From Candidatus Dormiibacterota bacterium (GTDB lineage: Bacteria > Chloroflexota > Dormibacteria > Aeolococcales > Aeolococcaceae), in assembly GCA_003153505.1 (NCBI GenBank), contig PLZA01000015.1:119477-183476 (forward strand): 64,000 bases of DNA, read 5' to 3'. The notes under the pieces were generated by a model that was not told the origin of the DNA, searched no databases, and saw only the letters and a program-made list of their open reading frames with translations. Shown here piece after piece: positions 50,134 through 58,763 of the stretch. The translations under genes and the position numbers were made by a program. How positions within the stretch are numbered: the stretch's first letter is position 1; the number at the start of each line of letters is the position of its first letter.

Positions 50134-50499
50134 ATGTGCCGTGTCTGCATGAAGCGCCCCGAGATCCCGGATGAGCGCTACGGCCGGTGTGAGCAGTGCG
50201 CCAAGGCTGGTCGCAACGCGTTCCGCTTCCGGCTGTTCCCCGTCCGGGGCGGTTCCGGCTACTCGGTCAAGGCCGGCGAGCTGTCGCCACATGCGCTCCG
50301 CCAGAAATGGCGCGCGCCACTCGCGGCGTACAAGGGTCATCTGACCTCCAAGGCGAATCTCGGGCTCCACGAGCTCGAGATGGTCACGGCCAAAGAGCGG
50401 GTCGAGAGCCTGCGGGTCGCCCCAGACCTCGCGGGGCATGACGTGGCGGTCCTCGCCGCCTTGCATGAGGCCGCGGAGCGGACCGACTCCGCCTGGTGA
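50134..50499 (+). CDS. Zinc-ribbon-like protein, function unknown
   Basis: 121 aa from ATG 50134. An N-terminal four-Cys cluster (MCRVCMKRP and GRCEQCAKAG) should bind zinc. A basic helix-rich body follows (HALRQKWRAPLAAYKGHL). The family is not recognised. It converges with the D,D-carboxypeptidase gene and is flanked by the divergent XRE regulator. The N-terminus looks like a treble-clef-type nucleic-acid-binding finger. Confidence 0.7.
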   Translation: MCRVCMKRPEIPDERYGRCEQCAKAGRNAFRFRLFPVRGGSGYSVKAGELSPHALRQKWRAPLAAYKGHLTSKANLGLHELEMVTAKERVESLRVAPDLAGHDVAVLAALHEAAERTDSAW

Positions 50500-50510
50500 C
50501 GCATGGCTGT

Positions 50511-51779
50511 TCAGCTCGAGAACAGCTTCCACCAGGGCGAGGGCCCCGCGATATCGCTGGCGCTGACCACCTTCCAGGTGATCGATGTCTTCGCATCCAG
50601 CACGCCGGTGATCTCTCCGACGTTCGCCCCTCCAGGGAGTGGGGCGTGCGTGGCGAGAGTGGTCACGCGGATGCGAAGCAACGCACCCGATCGCACCAGG
50701 ACGACATCAGCCGCATGCCCCGCAAGCAGCACCAGCGAACTGTCTCCCCAACGCGTGGAGATCGACCCGGAGAGCTGCGGCGAGAGGCCCGCGAGATCGA
50801 CGGCCGCGTAGCCGCGCAATGCGGCAACCGCCGCGCTCCGGCCATACACAAAGGCTTCGCCCAGCTCCGGATGCTGGGGATCTCCAGCGGTTAGCGGCGG
50901 CTGTCCGAGCACCGCACCCCAGACGGTGATCGCGCGACCGGGGGCATAGACCATGCTCGCCGCGAAGAGCAGGCACCCACCGGCGACACCTGTCCAACCG
51001 GTCTTGATTCCCAGCCAGCCAGGCTGGGTGCCGAGGAGGATGTCGAGGTTATTGAGGACTGTGCCGTCGGGCAGCGCGGCCTGGCGGACCCCGACCAGCT
51101 CGGTGAGTGCGGCGTTGGCGGTCACTGCCCGCGCCAGCGCCACCAGATCACCCGCCGTTGAAACGGTCGCGGCACTGAGCCCGCTCGGATCGGCGAAGTG
51201 CGTGTGAGTCATACCCATTGCCGACGCGGTCGCGTTGAGGCGGGCGATGAACGAAGCTCGGTTGCCGGATACCCAGACGGCGAGTGTCTCCGCGATGTTG
51301 TCGGCTGACGGGAGCAGCAGCGCGAGGAGCAGATCTCGCTCGGTCAGGATCTCGCCGGCGTGGACCCGCAGGTTCGATCCACCCTGGGCCACCGCCTGCC
51401 GGTAGAGGACGACATCCGCACCAGTCATGGTCACCTCGGGTCCGGACATTCCCCGCGCCAGCGGGTGCGCGGCGAGCACCACGAGCGCGGTCATCGCCTT
51501 GGCCACGGATCCGATCGGCCGGACGACCGCGGGGTTGGCACTCGCCAGGGTCCCGCTCAGGCTGGTGGCGAGTGCGAAGCTCCCCCGAGTCGGAACGGGG
51601 ATCGATGGTGGTGCGGTGCCGTCGACGAGCAAGGTGGCGGGCACGTTGATGCTCACGTCGGCCGGCGGCGCCGGCGCGACGAGCTTCGCCGTGACGAATG
51701 TGCCCGCAGCGATCAGCAACGCGCCAATCACCGCCAGGAACGCGATCCACACCCATGAGATGCCCCGCGCCCGTGCCAT
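50511..51779 (-). CDS. D-alanyl-D-alanine carboxypeptidase (S11 family)
   Basis: 422 aa from ATG 51779. N-terminal transmembrane anchor (WVWIAFLAVIGALLIAAGTF). Active-site triad of penicillin-binding proteins: SxxK as SVAK (in RPIGSVAKAMTAL), SxN as SADN and KTG as IKTGWTGVAGG. It trims the terminal D-Ala from peptidoglycan stem peptides outside the membrane. The C-terminal 100 residues are beta-rich, as in DacA. It is adjacent to the HU gene on the same strand. Confidence 0.92.
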   Translation of the reverse strand: MARARGISWVWIAFLAVIGALLIAAGTFVTAKLVAPAPPADVSINVPATLLVDGTAPPSIPVPTRGSFALATSLSGTLASANPAVVRPIGSVAKAMTALVVLAAHPLARGMSGPEVTMTGADVVLYRQAVAQGGSNLRVHAGEILTERDLLLALLLPSADNIAETLAVWVSGNRASFIARLNATASAMGMTHTHFADPSGLSAATVSTAGDLVALARAVTANAALTELVGVRQAALPDGTVLNNLDILLGTQPGWLGIKTGWTGVAGGCLLFAASMVYAPGRAITVWGAVLGQPPLTAGDPQHPELGEAFVYGRSAAVAALRGYAAVDLAGLSPQLSGSISTRWGDSSLVLLAGHAADVVLVRSGALLRIRVTTLATHAPLPGGANVGEITGVLDAKTSITWKVVSASDIAGPSPWWKLFSS

Positions 51780-51873
51780 CAGGCGTGTCGACGCGCGTCT
51801 ACCCGTAGCATGCGTGCGTGCCTACCAACGCCGACGTCGCGCCGGCGGCGTCACATCATGTCGCCTGACCGGA

Positions 51874-52188
51874 TCAGGCCTTGGCTCTGCGTGAGCCCCG
51901 TGCGCCCTTGACCGCGCTCGAGAGCGAGGTGCTCGCCGAGAAGCGCACCACACGGCGGGCTGGAACCTTGACCGCCTCGCCGGTGCGCGGGTTGCGCCCG
52001 AGCCGGGCAGCGCGCTGCGCGGTCTTGAAGTTGCCGAATCCGTGGATGCGAACCTCGTCGCCTTTTTCCAGCGACTGCGCGATGGTGTCGAAGAACCAGC
52101 GCACCTCATCGCGTGCTGCGGTGACGGTGATTTCTGCACGATCTGCGAGTTGCTTTGCGAGCACATCGCGTGTCACGACTGTGGCCAT
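51874..52188 (-). CDS. HU-family DNA-binding protein
   Basis: 104 aa from ATG 52188, with ribosome-binding site ggagag 5 nt upstream. MATVVTRDVLAKQLADRAEI, then VRIHGFGNFKTAQRAARLGR with NPRTGEAVKVPARRVVRFSAS. It bends DNA and compacts the nucleoid. The C-terminal extension (SSAVKGARGSRRAKA) is short and basic. Along with the AT-hook protein it is one of two architectural DNA-binding proteins in the window. Confidence 0.95.
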   Translation of the reverse strand: MATVVTRDVLAKQLADRAEITVTAARDEVRWFFDTIAQSLEKGDEVRIHGFGNFKTAQRAARLGRNPRTGEAVKVPARRVVRFSASTSLSSAVKGARGSRRAKA

Positions 52189-52225
52189 GCGTTCTCTCCA
52201 GAAGTCTGACGGGGAAACGGCCGCG

Positions 52226-52255
52226 ATTGTAAGGAAAACCGAGGTGCTTTCTCAA
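52226..52255 (-). promoter_or_regulatory. Promoter of the HU gene
   Basis: On the minus strand TTGAGA (52255-52250) and TACAAT (52231-52226) are separated by 18 bp, a good sigma-70-type pair. It leaves a leader of about 30 nt with a ribosome-binding site, in contrast to the leaderless neighbours. Confidence 0.6.
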
Positions 52256-52279
52256 CATCGATCGTGTCTGTCGCTGTGC

Positions 52280-52285
52280 TAGCGT
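52280..52285 (+). promoter_or_regulatory. Candidate -10 element TAGCGT for the Fem-like pair
   Basis: TAGCGT ends 8 nt before GTG 52294, and there is no ribosome-binding site in between. Confidence 0.45.
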
Positions 52286-52293
52286 CGCAACAC

Positions 52294-53280
52294 GTGTCGT
52301 CGGCGCACGCCGGCGTCGCAGATGCGGAGTGGGACTTCGCGCTGCAGCGCATGGGCGGCCATTTCCTGCAGAGCACCCTGTGGCAACGCGTCCAGACCGC
52401 GCTCGGCCACGACGTGATCTGGGCCCGCGACGAGCAGTGGATGTGGGCTGGTGCGATTCGCGCCGGCCATTTCCCGCGCTATGCGTACCTGCCCCACGGT
52501 CCCACGGCCATATCCCTGGCTGCGATGACACGCGCGCTCGAGGAGGCGGTGAACGCTGCGCGAGCGCGGTCCCTCGACTTCGTGCGCACCGAGCCGGCCG
52601 GGGCTGCGGCCGTCGACGCCTTGCGTGCCTCCGGTGCGTACCCGAGCCGCCCGATTCAGCCCCGATGGACGTGGATCCTCGATCTCACGCCCGAAGAGGC
52701 CATGCTCCGCCGCGGACTGAGTGCCGGCCATCGGGGCGCGATCAATGCCGCGGCCCGGCGTGGGCTCACCTTCCGGGCGAGCGCTGATCCCGAGGACATC
52801 GAGGTGTTCCTCGGCCTCCAGGCGCGCACCGCGGCGGCCGGCCGATTTCGAGGACAGGCGCAGTCGTATCACCGCGCGGTGGCGCGCACGCTGATGCCGG
52901 AGGGCGCCGCCACCCTGTACATCGCGGAGGCGGCAGGCGATCCCGTCGCTGCCGCGATGTGCTTCGACTTCTCGGGCACGCGCTACTACGCGCACGCCGT
53001 CTCCGATCCCGACTCAGGTCGCAAGCTCCAGGCAGCAGCTCCGCTGGTCTGGCGGATGATTCTCGACGCCAGCGAATCGGGTGCGCGTCGATTCGACTTC
53101 TGGGGCATCAGTCCTGCTGATCAAGCCGCCCCGGGTGCACATCCCCATCCGTGGGACGGGTTCTCGCAGTTCAAACGGTCGTTTGGCGGTGCCGCGGTGG
53201 AACGCGCGGGGACGTGGGATCTCGGCGTCCGCGCGTTGCGCCACGGCCTGTATCGGGCTGCGGTCCGGTTGCGCCGGTGA
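52294..53280 (+). CDS. FemAB-like peptidoglycan aminoacyltransferase (first of two)
   Basis: About 328 aa from GTG 52294; GTG 52264 is an in-frame alternative. Two GNAT-like halves of the Fem family: HFLQSTLWQRVQTALGHDVI near the start, RLLP-type FPRYAYLPHGPTAI, LSAGHRGAINAAARRGLTF and DFWGISPADQ in the middle, and SQFKRSFGG near the end (the FKxxFGG motif). It should attach amino acids from aminoacyl-tRNA to peptidoglycan precursors or to other lipids. It overlaps the second Fem gene by 4 nt. Confidence 0.88.
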   Translation: MSSAHAGVADAEWDFALQRMGGHFLQSTLWQRVQTALGHDVIWARDEQWMWAGAIRAGHFPRYAYLPHGPTAISLAAMTRALEEAVNAARARSLDFVRTEPAGAAAVDALRASGAYPSRPIQPRWTWILDLTPEEAMLRRGLSAGHRGAINAAARRGLTFRASADPEDIEVFLGLQARTAAAGRFRGQAQSYHRAVARTLMPEGAATLYIAEAAGDPVAAAMCFDFSGTRYYAHAVSDPDSGRKLQAAAPLVWRMILDASESGARRFDFWGISPADQAAPGAHPHPWDGFSQFKRSFGGAAVERAGTWDLGVRALRHGLYRAAVRLRR

Positions 53281-54317
53281 GACGCGCAAGCCCGCAGGAG
53301 CTCGGTGGTTGGGACGGGCTGGTGGCCGAGAACCCCGATGGCGGCCAGATCCTGCAGACGCGCGCCTGGGGAGAGTTCAAGCGTGCGCATCGCTGGGCGC
53401 CGGAGTACCTCGTGTCTGACAGCGGGCAGCGCGTCGCCATCCTCGAGCTCCGCCATTCCGTGCCCGGGCTCGGCGTGCTCGGGTACGTCCCGAAAGGCCC
53501 AGGGGTCACGGCCGCGGCGGAGTTACCGGCGCTGCTCGAGGGCCTCCGCGCCACTGCCGGCTCGGCATTCGTGATCAAGGTCGAGCCGGAGATCGCGCAG
53601 AGCGCCGCGGCGGTTGCGGCGCTTCGCGAGATGGGCCTCGAAAAATCCCGCCACGACGTGCAGATCAGCCGGGCGACGATCATCGTCGACCTCCGGCCCG
53701 ACGAGGAGGCGATGCTCGCCTCGTTCAAGCCGAAATGCCGCTACAACATCAGGCTCGGCCAGCGCCGCGGTGTGACCGTGGCTCCGGTGGCGCTCGACGC
53801 CACGAGCATCGACACCATGTACGCGCTGATGGCGTCGACACGGGATCGAGCGGGCTTCACGCTACGGAGCAAGGAATATTTCGCGCAGTACTGGCAGCTC
53901 CATGCGGCAGCCGGTCAGGGCCAGCTGTTCTTTGCGTCGCTCGACGGCGCGGTGCTCGCGGGTGTCTTCGCAACGTATATCGGCAGGAAGGCCTGGTACA
54001 AGGACGGTGGGTCCACCAAGGAGCATGCATCCGTCATGGCGCCGCATCTCCTCCAGTGGGAGGTGATGCGCTGGCTCAGGGCGCGTGGCGTGGAAGCCTA
54101 TGACCTCGTTGCCGTGCCGCCGGCCGCCGAGCTCAATCCATCGCACCCGCTCTTCGGCCTGTACCGGTTCAAGTCGGGGTTCAGCGACCAGATCACCGAA
54201 TATGTCGGCACCTGGGATCTGCCGATTCAACGGCGTCGCTTTGCCGCGTGGAACGCCGTTGCCGAGCGGGCGGCGCACCAGTGGGCATACCGCGTGCGCC
54301 ACGACCTCCTGTACTGA
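53277..54317 (+). CDS. FemAB-like peptidoglycan aminoacyltransferase (second of two)
   Basis: 346 aa from GTG 53277 (GTGA overlap). GGQILQTRAWGEFKRAHRWA, YVPKGPG, LASFKPKCRYNIRLGQRRGV and LYRFKSGFSDQITEYVGTWD give the Fem pattern, including the late FKxGF. Its sequence is clearly different from the first Fem protein, suggesting two successive additions to an interpeptide bridge, as in FemA/FemB systems. Whether these lineages make a bridge is not known from this window. Confidence 0.9.
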   Translation: MRRASPQELGGWDGLVAENPDGGQILQTRAWGEFKRAHRWAPEYLVSDSGQRVAILELRHSVPGLGVLGYVPKGPGVTAAAELPALLEGLRATAGSAFVIKVEPEIAQSAAAVAALREMGLEKSRHDVQISRATIIVDLRPDEEAMLASFKPKCRYNIRLGQRRGVTVAPVALDATSIDTMYALMASTRDRAGFTLRSKEYFAQYWQLHAAAGQGQLFFASLDGAVLAGVFATYIGRKAWYKDGGSTKEHASVMAPHLLQWEVMRWLRARGVEAYDLVAVPPAAELNPSHPLFGLYRFKSGFSDQITEYVGTWDLPIQRRRFAAWNAVAERAAHQWAYRVRHDLLY

Positions 54318-54325
54318 CGCTCGGG

Positions 54326-55621
54326 CTAGCGCCAGATCCGCTTCATGATCACCTTCGACAGCTTCTCGGGATCGTGGTGGGTGGAGATCTGCGAGGACGC
54401 GACATCGGCGAGGATGTAGTTCACGGGCTGGAGCGTCGCCTGGTCGCGGTCGAATCCCACGCGCGTGACGCCTGCCTCGACCGCTGACGGCGGCAACGGC
54501 AGTCCGACGTTGCTGTTGACGATCACGTAGTCGAAGAGGGTCACCCCCACGTGCTCCTCGATGGTCTTGAGATGCTCGCTGACCGAGAAACCCATGGTCT
54601 CGCCGGGCTGGCCGGCGATGTTGCAGACATACACCTTGACGGCCGGACTCGCGCGCAGCGCCTCGACCATTCCCTCGATCAGCAGGTTGGGCAGGATCGA
54701 GGTGTACAGCGACCCGGGCCCGATGATGATCAGCTCGGCCGCCAGGATCGCGGCCTCGGCCTCGGGGTTGATCTCGGCGTCGGCGGGCTCCAGGAAGACG
54801 CGGTCGATGTGGTCGATGCCGTACGGCACCTTCGACTCACCGACCCGCACCTCACTGCCGGCTGTCGCGCAGAGCACCACGTCTCGAAGCGTCGCTGGGA
54901 CGATCTGACCGCGCACCGCGAGGACCCGGCCGGATTCGCGGATCGCGTGCTCGAAATCCCCGGTGATCTCGGCCATGGCGGTGATGAAGAGGTTGCCGAA
55001 CGAGTGGCCGGCGAGCGCTCCCTCGCCGCCGAAGCGGTACTGGAAGAGCTCGGTCATCAGCGGCTCGGTCTCGGCAAGGGCGGTCAGGCACTGGCGGATA
55101 TCACCGGGCGGGAGGACTCGGTACTCCTCACGGAGGCGTCCGCTGGAGCCGCCGTCGTCGGCAACGGTCACGATCGCCACGATGTTGCCGGTGTACTTCT
55201 TGACACCTCGGAGGAGCGCCGAGAGACCCGTCCCCCCGCCGATCGCCACCAGGCGCGGTCCCTTCGCGAGCAGGCGGAACTTGTAGAGCTGTTCGGCCAG
55301 GCCACGGTCGGAGCTGCCCCGCCCGGGCAGGAACGGCCCGAGGATCGAACGGCCGAGCTTGTAGAAGCAGAGGACGATCAGGCCGACGCCGACGAGCGCA
55401 AACAGGAGGGCGCGCACCAGCCGGGGCAGGAACTGAAGGGTGAGGTCGCCGACCCACGACGGGAAGGTGATGGACGCGCTGTAGAGGTCTCGCAGGATGT
55501 AGCCCGCTGCCAGGCTGATCATCACGATCGCCAGGAACAGGAGGAGCAACCAGCGTTTGACGTGAAGCCCTGGCGTGAACCACCGCATCAGGTTCGCGCT
55601 GGGGCGGATTCGTACCTTCAT
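54326..55621 (-). CDS. yvcK: YvcK/CofD-like gluconeogenesis factor with N-terminal membrane part
   Basis: 431 aa from ATG 55621. The N-terminal 100 residues have two transmembrane segments (WLLLLFLAIVMISLAAGYIL and LLFALVGVGLIVLCFY). The CofD-like domain has AIGGGTGLSALLRGVKKYTG, VTVADDGGSSGRLREE, PPGDIRQCL and GSLYTSILPNLLI. In Bacillus, YvcK is needed for gluconeogenic growth and cell shape and binds UDP-sugars. It is near glpX and a PfkB kinase on the same strand, consistent with carbon-flux control. Confidence 0.92.
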   Translation of the reverse strand: MKVRIRPSANLMRWFTPGLHVKRWLLLLFLAIVMISLAAGYILRDLYSASITFPSWVGDLTLQFLPRLVRALLFALVGVGLIVLCFYKLGRSILGPFLPGRGSSDRGLAEQLYKFRLLAKGPRLVAIGGGTGLSALLRGVKKYTGNIVAIVTVADDGGSSGRLREEYRVLPPGDIRQCLTALAETEPLMTELFQYRFGGEGALAGHSFGNLFITAMAEITGDFEHAIRESGRVLAVRGQIVPATLRDVVLCATAGSEVRVGESKVPYGIDHIDRVFLEPADAEINPEAEAAILAAELIIIGPGSLYTSILPNLLIEGMVEALRASPAVKVYVCNIAGQPGETMGFSVSEHLKTIEEHVGVTLFDYVIVNSNVGLPLPPSAVEAGVTRVGFDRDQATLQPVNYILADVASSQISTHHDPEKLSKVIMKRIWR

Positions 55622-55677
55622 GCCGCGTCCCGATTCTGGCACTTCGGCTCCTATGTGCCAGGGATCGGTGCGGGAGG

Positions 55678-56721
55678 TCAGGCTCCCGGAGCCGGCCGGG
55701 CCTCGCCTTTGGAAGCCAGCTCGACCGGGTCGCGGCGGCGGCGAAGCTTCGCGAGGTTGTGCTCCGCGTCGATGTAACGCGCGGTCCCCGAGTACGAGCG
55801 CATGACCAGGCTCTGGGTGTGGCACCGGTCCTCGCCGAGGAAGCGCACCCCCTCGAGGAGCTCGCCGCTGGTGATGCCGGTCGCCGCGAAGAACACGTTG
55901 TCGCCCGAGACGAGATCGTCCAGCTCGAGCACGTCACCGGCGTGCTTGCCCTCGCGCTCCTGCACGCCGCGCTCTCCTTCGCCAACCCAGATGCGTGCCT
56001 GCATGCCGCCGCCGATGCACTTGATGCCGCAGGCGGCGAGCACTGCCTCGGGGGCACCCCCGATGCCCATGAGCACGTCGATACCAGTGCGATGCTCCAT
56101 GGCGGCCATCAGGCCGGCAGCGACGTCGCCGTCCATGATCAGCTTCACCCGCGCGCCGGCCGAGCGGATCTCCTCGAGCAGGGTCTCGTGGCGGTCGCGG
56201 TCGAGGACCACCACGGTCAGATCCTCGACGCGGCGATCCTCCGCCCTGGCGATGCGCTTGAGGTTCTGCGCCACCGGGGCCGTGATGTCGATCACCTTTG
56301 CCGCAGCGGGACCGACGATGAGCTTCTCCATGTAGTGGAGGTGGGTGTGGAACATCGATCCCCGCTCGGCGAGCGCGACGGTTGCGATGCCGCCGGGAAT
56401 GCCCCGCGCCACGAGCCGCGTCCCGTCGATCGGATCGACGGCGACATCGACGGCCGGAGGACTCCCGTTGCCGACGTGCTCGCCGATGTAGAGCATCGGC
56501 GCCTCGTCCTTCTCGCCCTCGCCGATGACCACCACGCCGTCCATGTCGACGAATCCGAGGCTCCGGCGCATCGAGTCGACGGCGGCCTGGTCAGCGGTTT
56601 CCTTCTGGTTGCGTCCCATGTGCCGTGCGGCGGCCATGGCAGCGCCCTCGGTGACCCGAACCAGCTCGAGCGCAAGGTTGCGATCGATCGGTGTCCCCAG
56701 GTCGCGCGGCCGCGTTGCCAT
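55678..56721 (-). CDS. glpX: Class II fructose-1,6-bisphosphatase
   Basis: 347 aa from ATG 56721. NLALELVRVTEGAAMAAARH, ADQAAVDSMR, DGVVVIGEGEKDEAPMLYIG and VDPIDGTRLVARGIPG (Li-sensitive phosphatase motif with D-x-D-G-T), and later GIGGAPEAVLAA. It converts fructose-1,6-bisphosphate to fructose-6-phosphate in gluconeogenesis. A C-terminal extension holds AEHNLAKLRRRRDPV. It follows the PfkB gene by 10 nt. Confidence 0.96.
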   Translation of the reverse strand: MATRPRDLGTPIDRNLALELVRVTEGAAMAAARHMGRNQKETADQAAVDSMRRSLGFVDMDGVVVIGEGEKDEAPMLYIGEHVGNGSPPAVDVAVDPIDGTRLVARGIPGGIATVALAERGSMFHTHLHYMEKLIVGPAAAKVIDITAPVAQNLKRIARAEDRRVEDLTVVVLDRDRHETLLEEIRSAGARVKLIMDGDVAAGLMAAMEHRTGIDVLMGIGGAPEAVLAACGIKCIGGGMQARIWVGEGERGVQEREGKHAGDVLELDDLVSGDNVFFAATGITSGELLEGVRFLGEDRCHTQSLVMRSYSGTARYIDAEHNLAKLRRRRDPVELASKGEARPAPGA

Positions 56722-56731
56722 CAGCCCGCGA

Positions 56732-57589
56732 TCATACGGTGCTGGTTCCCCGAAGCCCAGCGGTGCCGAATGCCACGATCGCACCGGCGGCGCACCGGAT
56801 CCCCTCGGCGAGCGCAGCCTCGAATGCGGCGTCATCGGTCCGTTCGGTCTGCGCGACGTGGCCGAGAAAGCCTCCGGCGAGGGCGTCGCCTGCGCCGGTC
56901 GGGTCGACCACGTTCGGGACGGGGACCGCCGGCTGCTCGATGATGCCACCCGCGGTGACGCAGGCCGCGCCCAGGGGCCCTCGCTTGACCACGACCGCCC
57001 GCAGCCGGCCCTTGCCGCACAGCGCCGCCGCCGATGTCCGCCAGTCGTCGTCCTTGGTGAGCACCGCAAGTTCGGTCGCGGTGAGGAACAGGACATCCAC
57101 GCGCCCGATCAGGGACTCGACGTCACCCTGGCCGCCGTCGATGAAGACGGTCATCGAGTCGGCGCCGATCAACGCTGCGTCGGTCTGATCGATCACCTGC
57201 CGCTGCAGGCCCGGGTCCATGCTCCCGACGAAAAACACTTGGGCGCGCCGCGACCGCTCCGGAAGCACCGGCTCCCACTCCGGGTCACATCCGGGCTCGG
57301 ACGACTCGTGCGAGGTGACCCAGCGGTCGAAGTCATGCACCGCGTGCCAGCGGAACGTCGGCGATTCGCTCTCGACCAGCCCTTCGAGGTCGATGTTCGG
57401 ATGAGCCAGGATCCGCCGGTACTCGGCGGCGGTGTCCGAGCCGACGATCCCGTTGACGTGGACCGGTGCGTAGCGCGACGCCGCGAGCGAGAAGTACACC
57501 GCAGAACCGCCGAGCACGTCCCGTCTGCCCGCCGGGGTGGTCACATCGTCGCTGTGGAGCGTTCCGGCGACCGCGACCTCCCAGGTCAC
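56732..57589 (-). CDS. PfkB-family carbohydrate kinase
   Basis: 285 aa from GTG 57589. Ribokinase fold: opening GTLHSDDVTTPAGRRDVLGG, and GSAVYFSLAASR near the start. The ATP-binding/catalytic motif is DPTGAGDALAGGFLG with the Asp base. The acceptor sugar or nucleoside is unknown. It sits in a row with glpX and yvcK, so sugar-phosphate metabolism is likely. Confidence 0.9.
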   Translation of the reverse strand: MTWEVAVAGTLHSDDVTTPAGRRDVLGGSAVYFSLAASRYAPVHVNGIVGSDTAAEYRRILAHPNIDLEGLVESESPTFRWHAVHDFDRWVTSHESSEPGCDPEWEPVLPERSRRAQVFFVGSMDPGLQRQVIDQTDAALIGADSMTVFIDGGQGDVESLIGRVDVLFLTATELAVLTKDDDWRTSAAALCGKGRLRAVVVKRGPLGAACVTAGGIIEQPAVPVPNVVDPTGAGDALAGGFLGHVAQTERTDDAAFEAALAEGIRCAAGAIVAFGTAGLRGTSTV

Positions 57590-57602
57590 GTCGGAAAGTG
57601 CG

Positions 57603-58007
57603 TCAGCCCGCAGCCGCGGTTCGGTTCCGCTCGCCGAAGAGCGGAATGATCGGGGCGAGCCTCGGGCGGCGCGACTCGAGGGCGCGCATCAGGAGCACTT
57701 CCTGGGCCTCGAAGAGGATGTCGGCGACGTGGTCGGGATCGCGGTCGATGCCGAGGCGGTCGCGCAGCCCCGAGTCCACCGCGCCGACCGCACGGACCAC
57801 GGCGCTCCACAGCGCGGCCGGGATCAGGCGGAACGACCGAACACGGCACTCCTCGATCAGGTCGATGAGCACGTCGGCCTCGCGCACGCGCAGCCGGGTT
57901 CGCGAGATGCGCTCGCGGCGGAAGGCCGCCTCACGCTCGACGCGAGCGATTTCCAGGCACGTACGCTCCATCGGACCGGGCTGCGAACGCGTGGCGGCGG
58001 CGGGCAT
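57603..58007 (-). CDS. Hypothetical helical protein upstream of the PfkB gene
   Basis: 134 aa from ATG 58007. Charged, mostly helical: RTRLRVREADVLIDLIEECR and ADILFEAQEVLLMRALESRR. No transmembrane segment or Cys. The start is chosen because GACAAT lies 6 nt upstream (plus-strand 58014-58019), a leaderless-type spacing. It is the first gene of the 58007-54326 minus-strand row, 13 nt before the PfkB gene. No family recognised. Confidence 0.65.
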   Translation of the reverse strand: MPAAATRSQPGPMERTCLEIARVEREAAFRRERISRTRLRVREADVLIDLIEECRVRSFRLIPAALWSAVVRAVGAVDSGLRDRLGIDRDPDHVADILFEAQEVLLMRALESRRPRLAPIIPLFGERNRTAAAG

Positions 58008-58058
58008 CACCAGATTGTCCCACGCTCGGATGAAGGTGCGAAGTTCGGTTTACTGCTG

Positions 58059-58685
58059 TTACACGGGGTAGCAGATGGATCGCCAGCGCCCACCACCGGG
58101 CACGAGGTGGACGACCCTGCGGATCCTGGCCACCGGCCCGGGATCGCCGACCTCGTACTCGACGTCGAGCTCGGCAACATCGCGGTAGGTCTTTCCCCTG
58201 GACGTCTCCGTCCACTCGGGCAGATAGCGGACCTCCTTGACGCTCACGCCCCGCAGACGGCGCATCGCCGAGGCGCCCTGTGCCTCCGCAAATGCCTCGG
58301 GAGAGCCCCAGCTGAGCTGGCAGTCCTCGCTCAGCAGGGAGAAAGCCCGGCGATACTGGTTCGCTCGCATCAGCTCCACGAAAAGCGCCTCGCTGAACGC
58401 GGGGTTGCCCGGTGGCCGGGTGCCGGCCGGCGCGCGGCCCCGTTCATGCGCATCGACCAGTGCCGCGGCACGTCGCGACGTGACATTGGCGGTCTCGCTG
58501 CCGGCCCAGAACGCCCTGGTTGCGGAGTCCACCTGGGTCGGGCGCGGCGGTTCGGCGACCGGGGCGGATGCCGGGGCGGCGGGGTGGCGCTCCGGACGGT
58601 GCAGCCAGCGGGTGAAGCGGCTTCCATCGAAGCGTCCGCGCCGGGGACGCTGTGTGCCGATCAGGACGTGTGGTGGCAGCGGCAT
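58059..58685 (-). CDS. Hypothetical protein with NTF2-like C-terminal half
   Basis: 208 aa from ATG 58685. The N-terminal 90 residues are Pro/Arg-rich. The rest (FVELMRANQYRRAFSLLSED, VKEVRYLPEW and ELDVEYEVGD) resembles NTF2/SnoaL-like domains. No signal peptide. A TACACT element lies 10 nt before the start. It is divergent from the response-regulator gene. The assignment is weak. Confidence 0.6.
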   Translation of the reverse strand: MPLPPHVLIGTQRPRRGRFDGSRFTRWLHRPERHPAAPASAPVAEPPRPTQVDSATRAFWAGSETANVTSRRAAALVDAHERGRAPAGTRPPGNPAFSEALFVELMRANQYRRAFSLLSEDCQLSWGSPEAFAEAQGASAMRRLRGVSVKEVRYLPEWTETSRGKTYRDVAELDVEYEVGDPGPVARIRRVVHLVPGGGRWRSICYPV

Positions 58686-58763
58686 CGCCGGCGCCAGTGT
58701 ACGCGGCTGGATCGAGGCGGTGAAGCGGCACGGGGGCAGGCGGTTTCCCTACGATGCGCGGTG

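Noticed and set aside
49726..50499. XRE regulator and adjacent zinc-ribbon protein as a toxin-antitoxin pair
   Set aside because: The genes are divergent with separate leaderless-type promoters, and the 121-aa protein shows no toxin fold or motif.
54551..55777. 408-codon open frame on the plus strand
   Set aside because: It is antisense to yvcK; yvcK carries the CofD-like motifs while this frame carries none.
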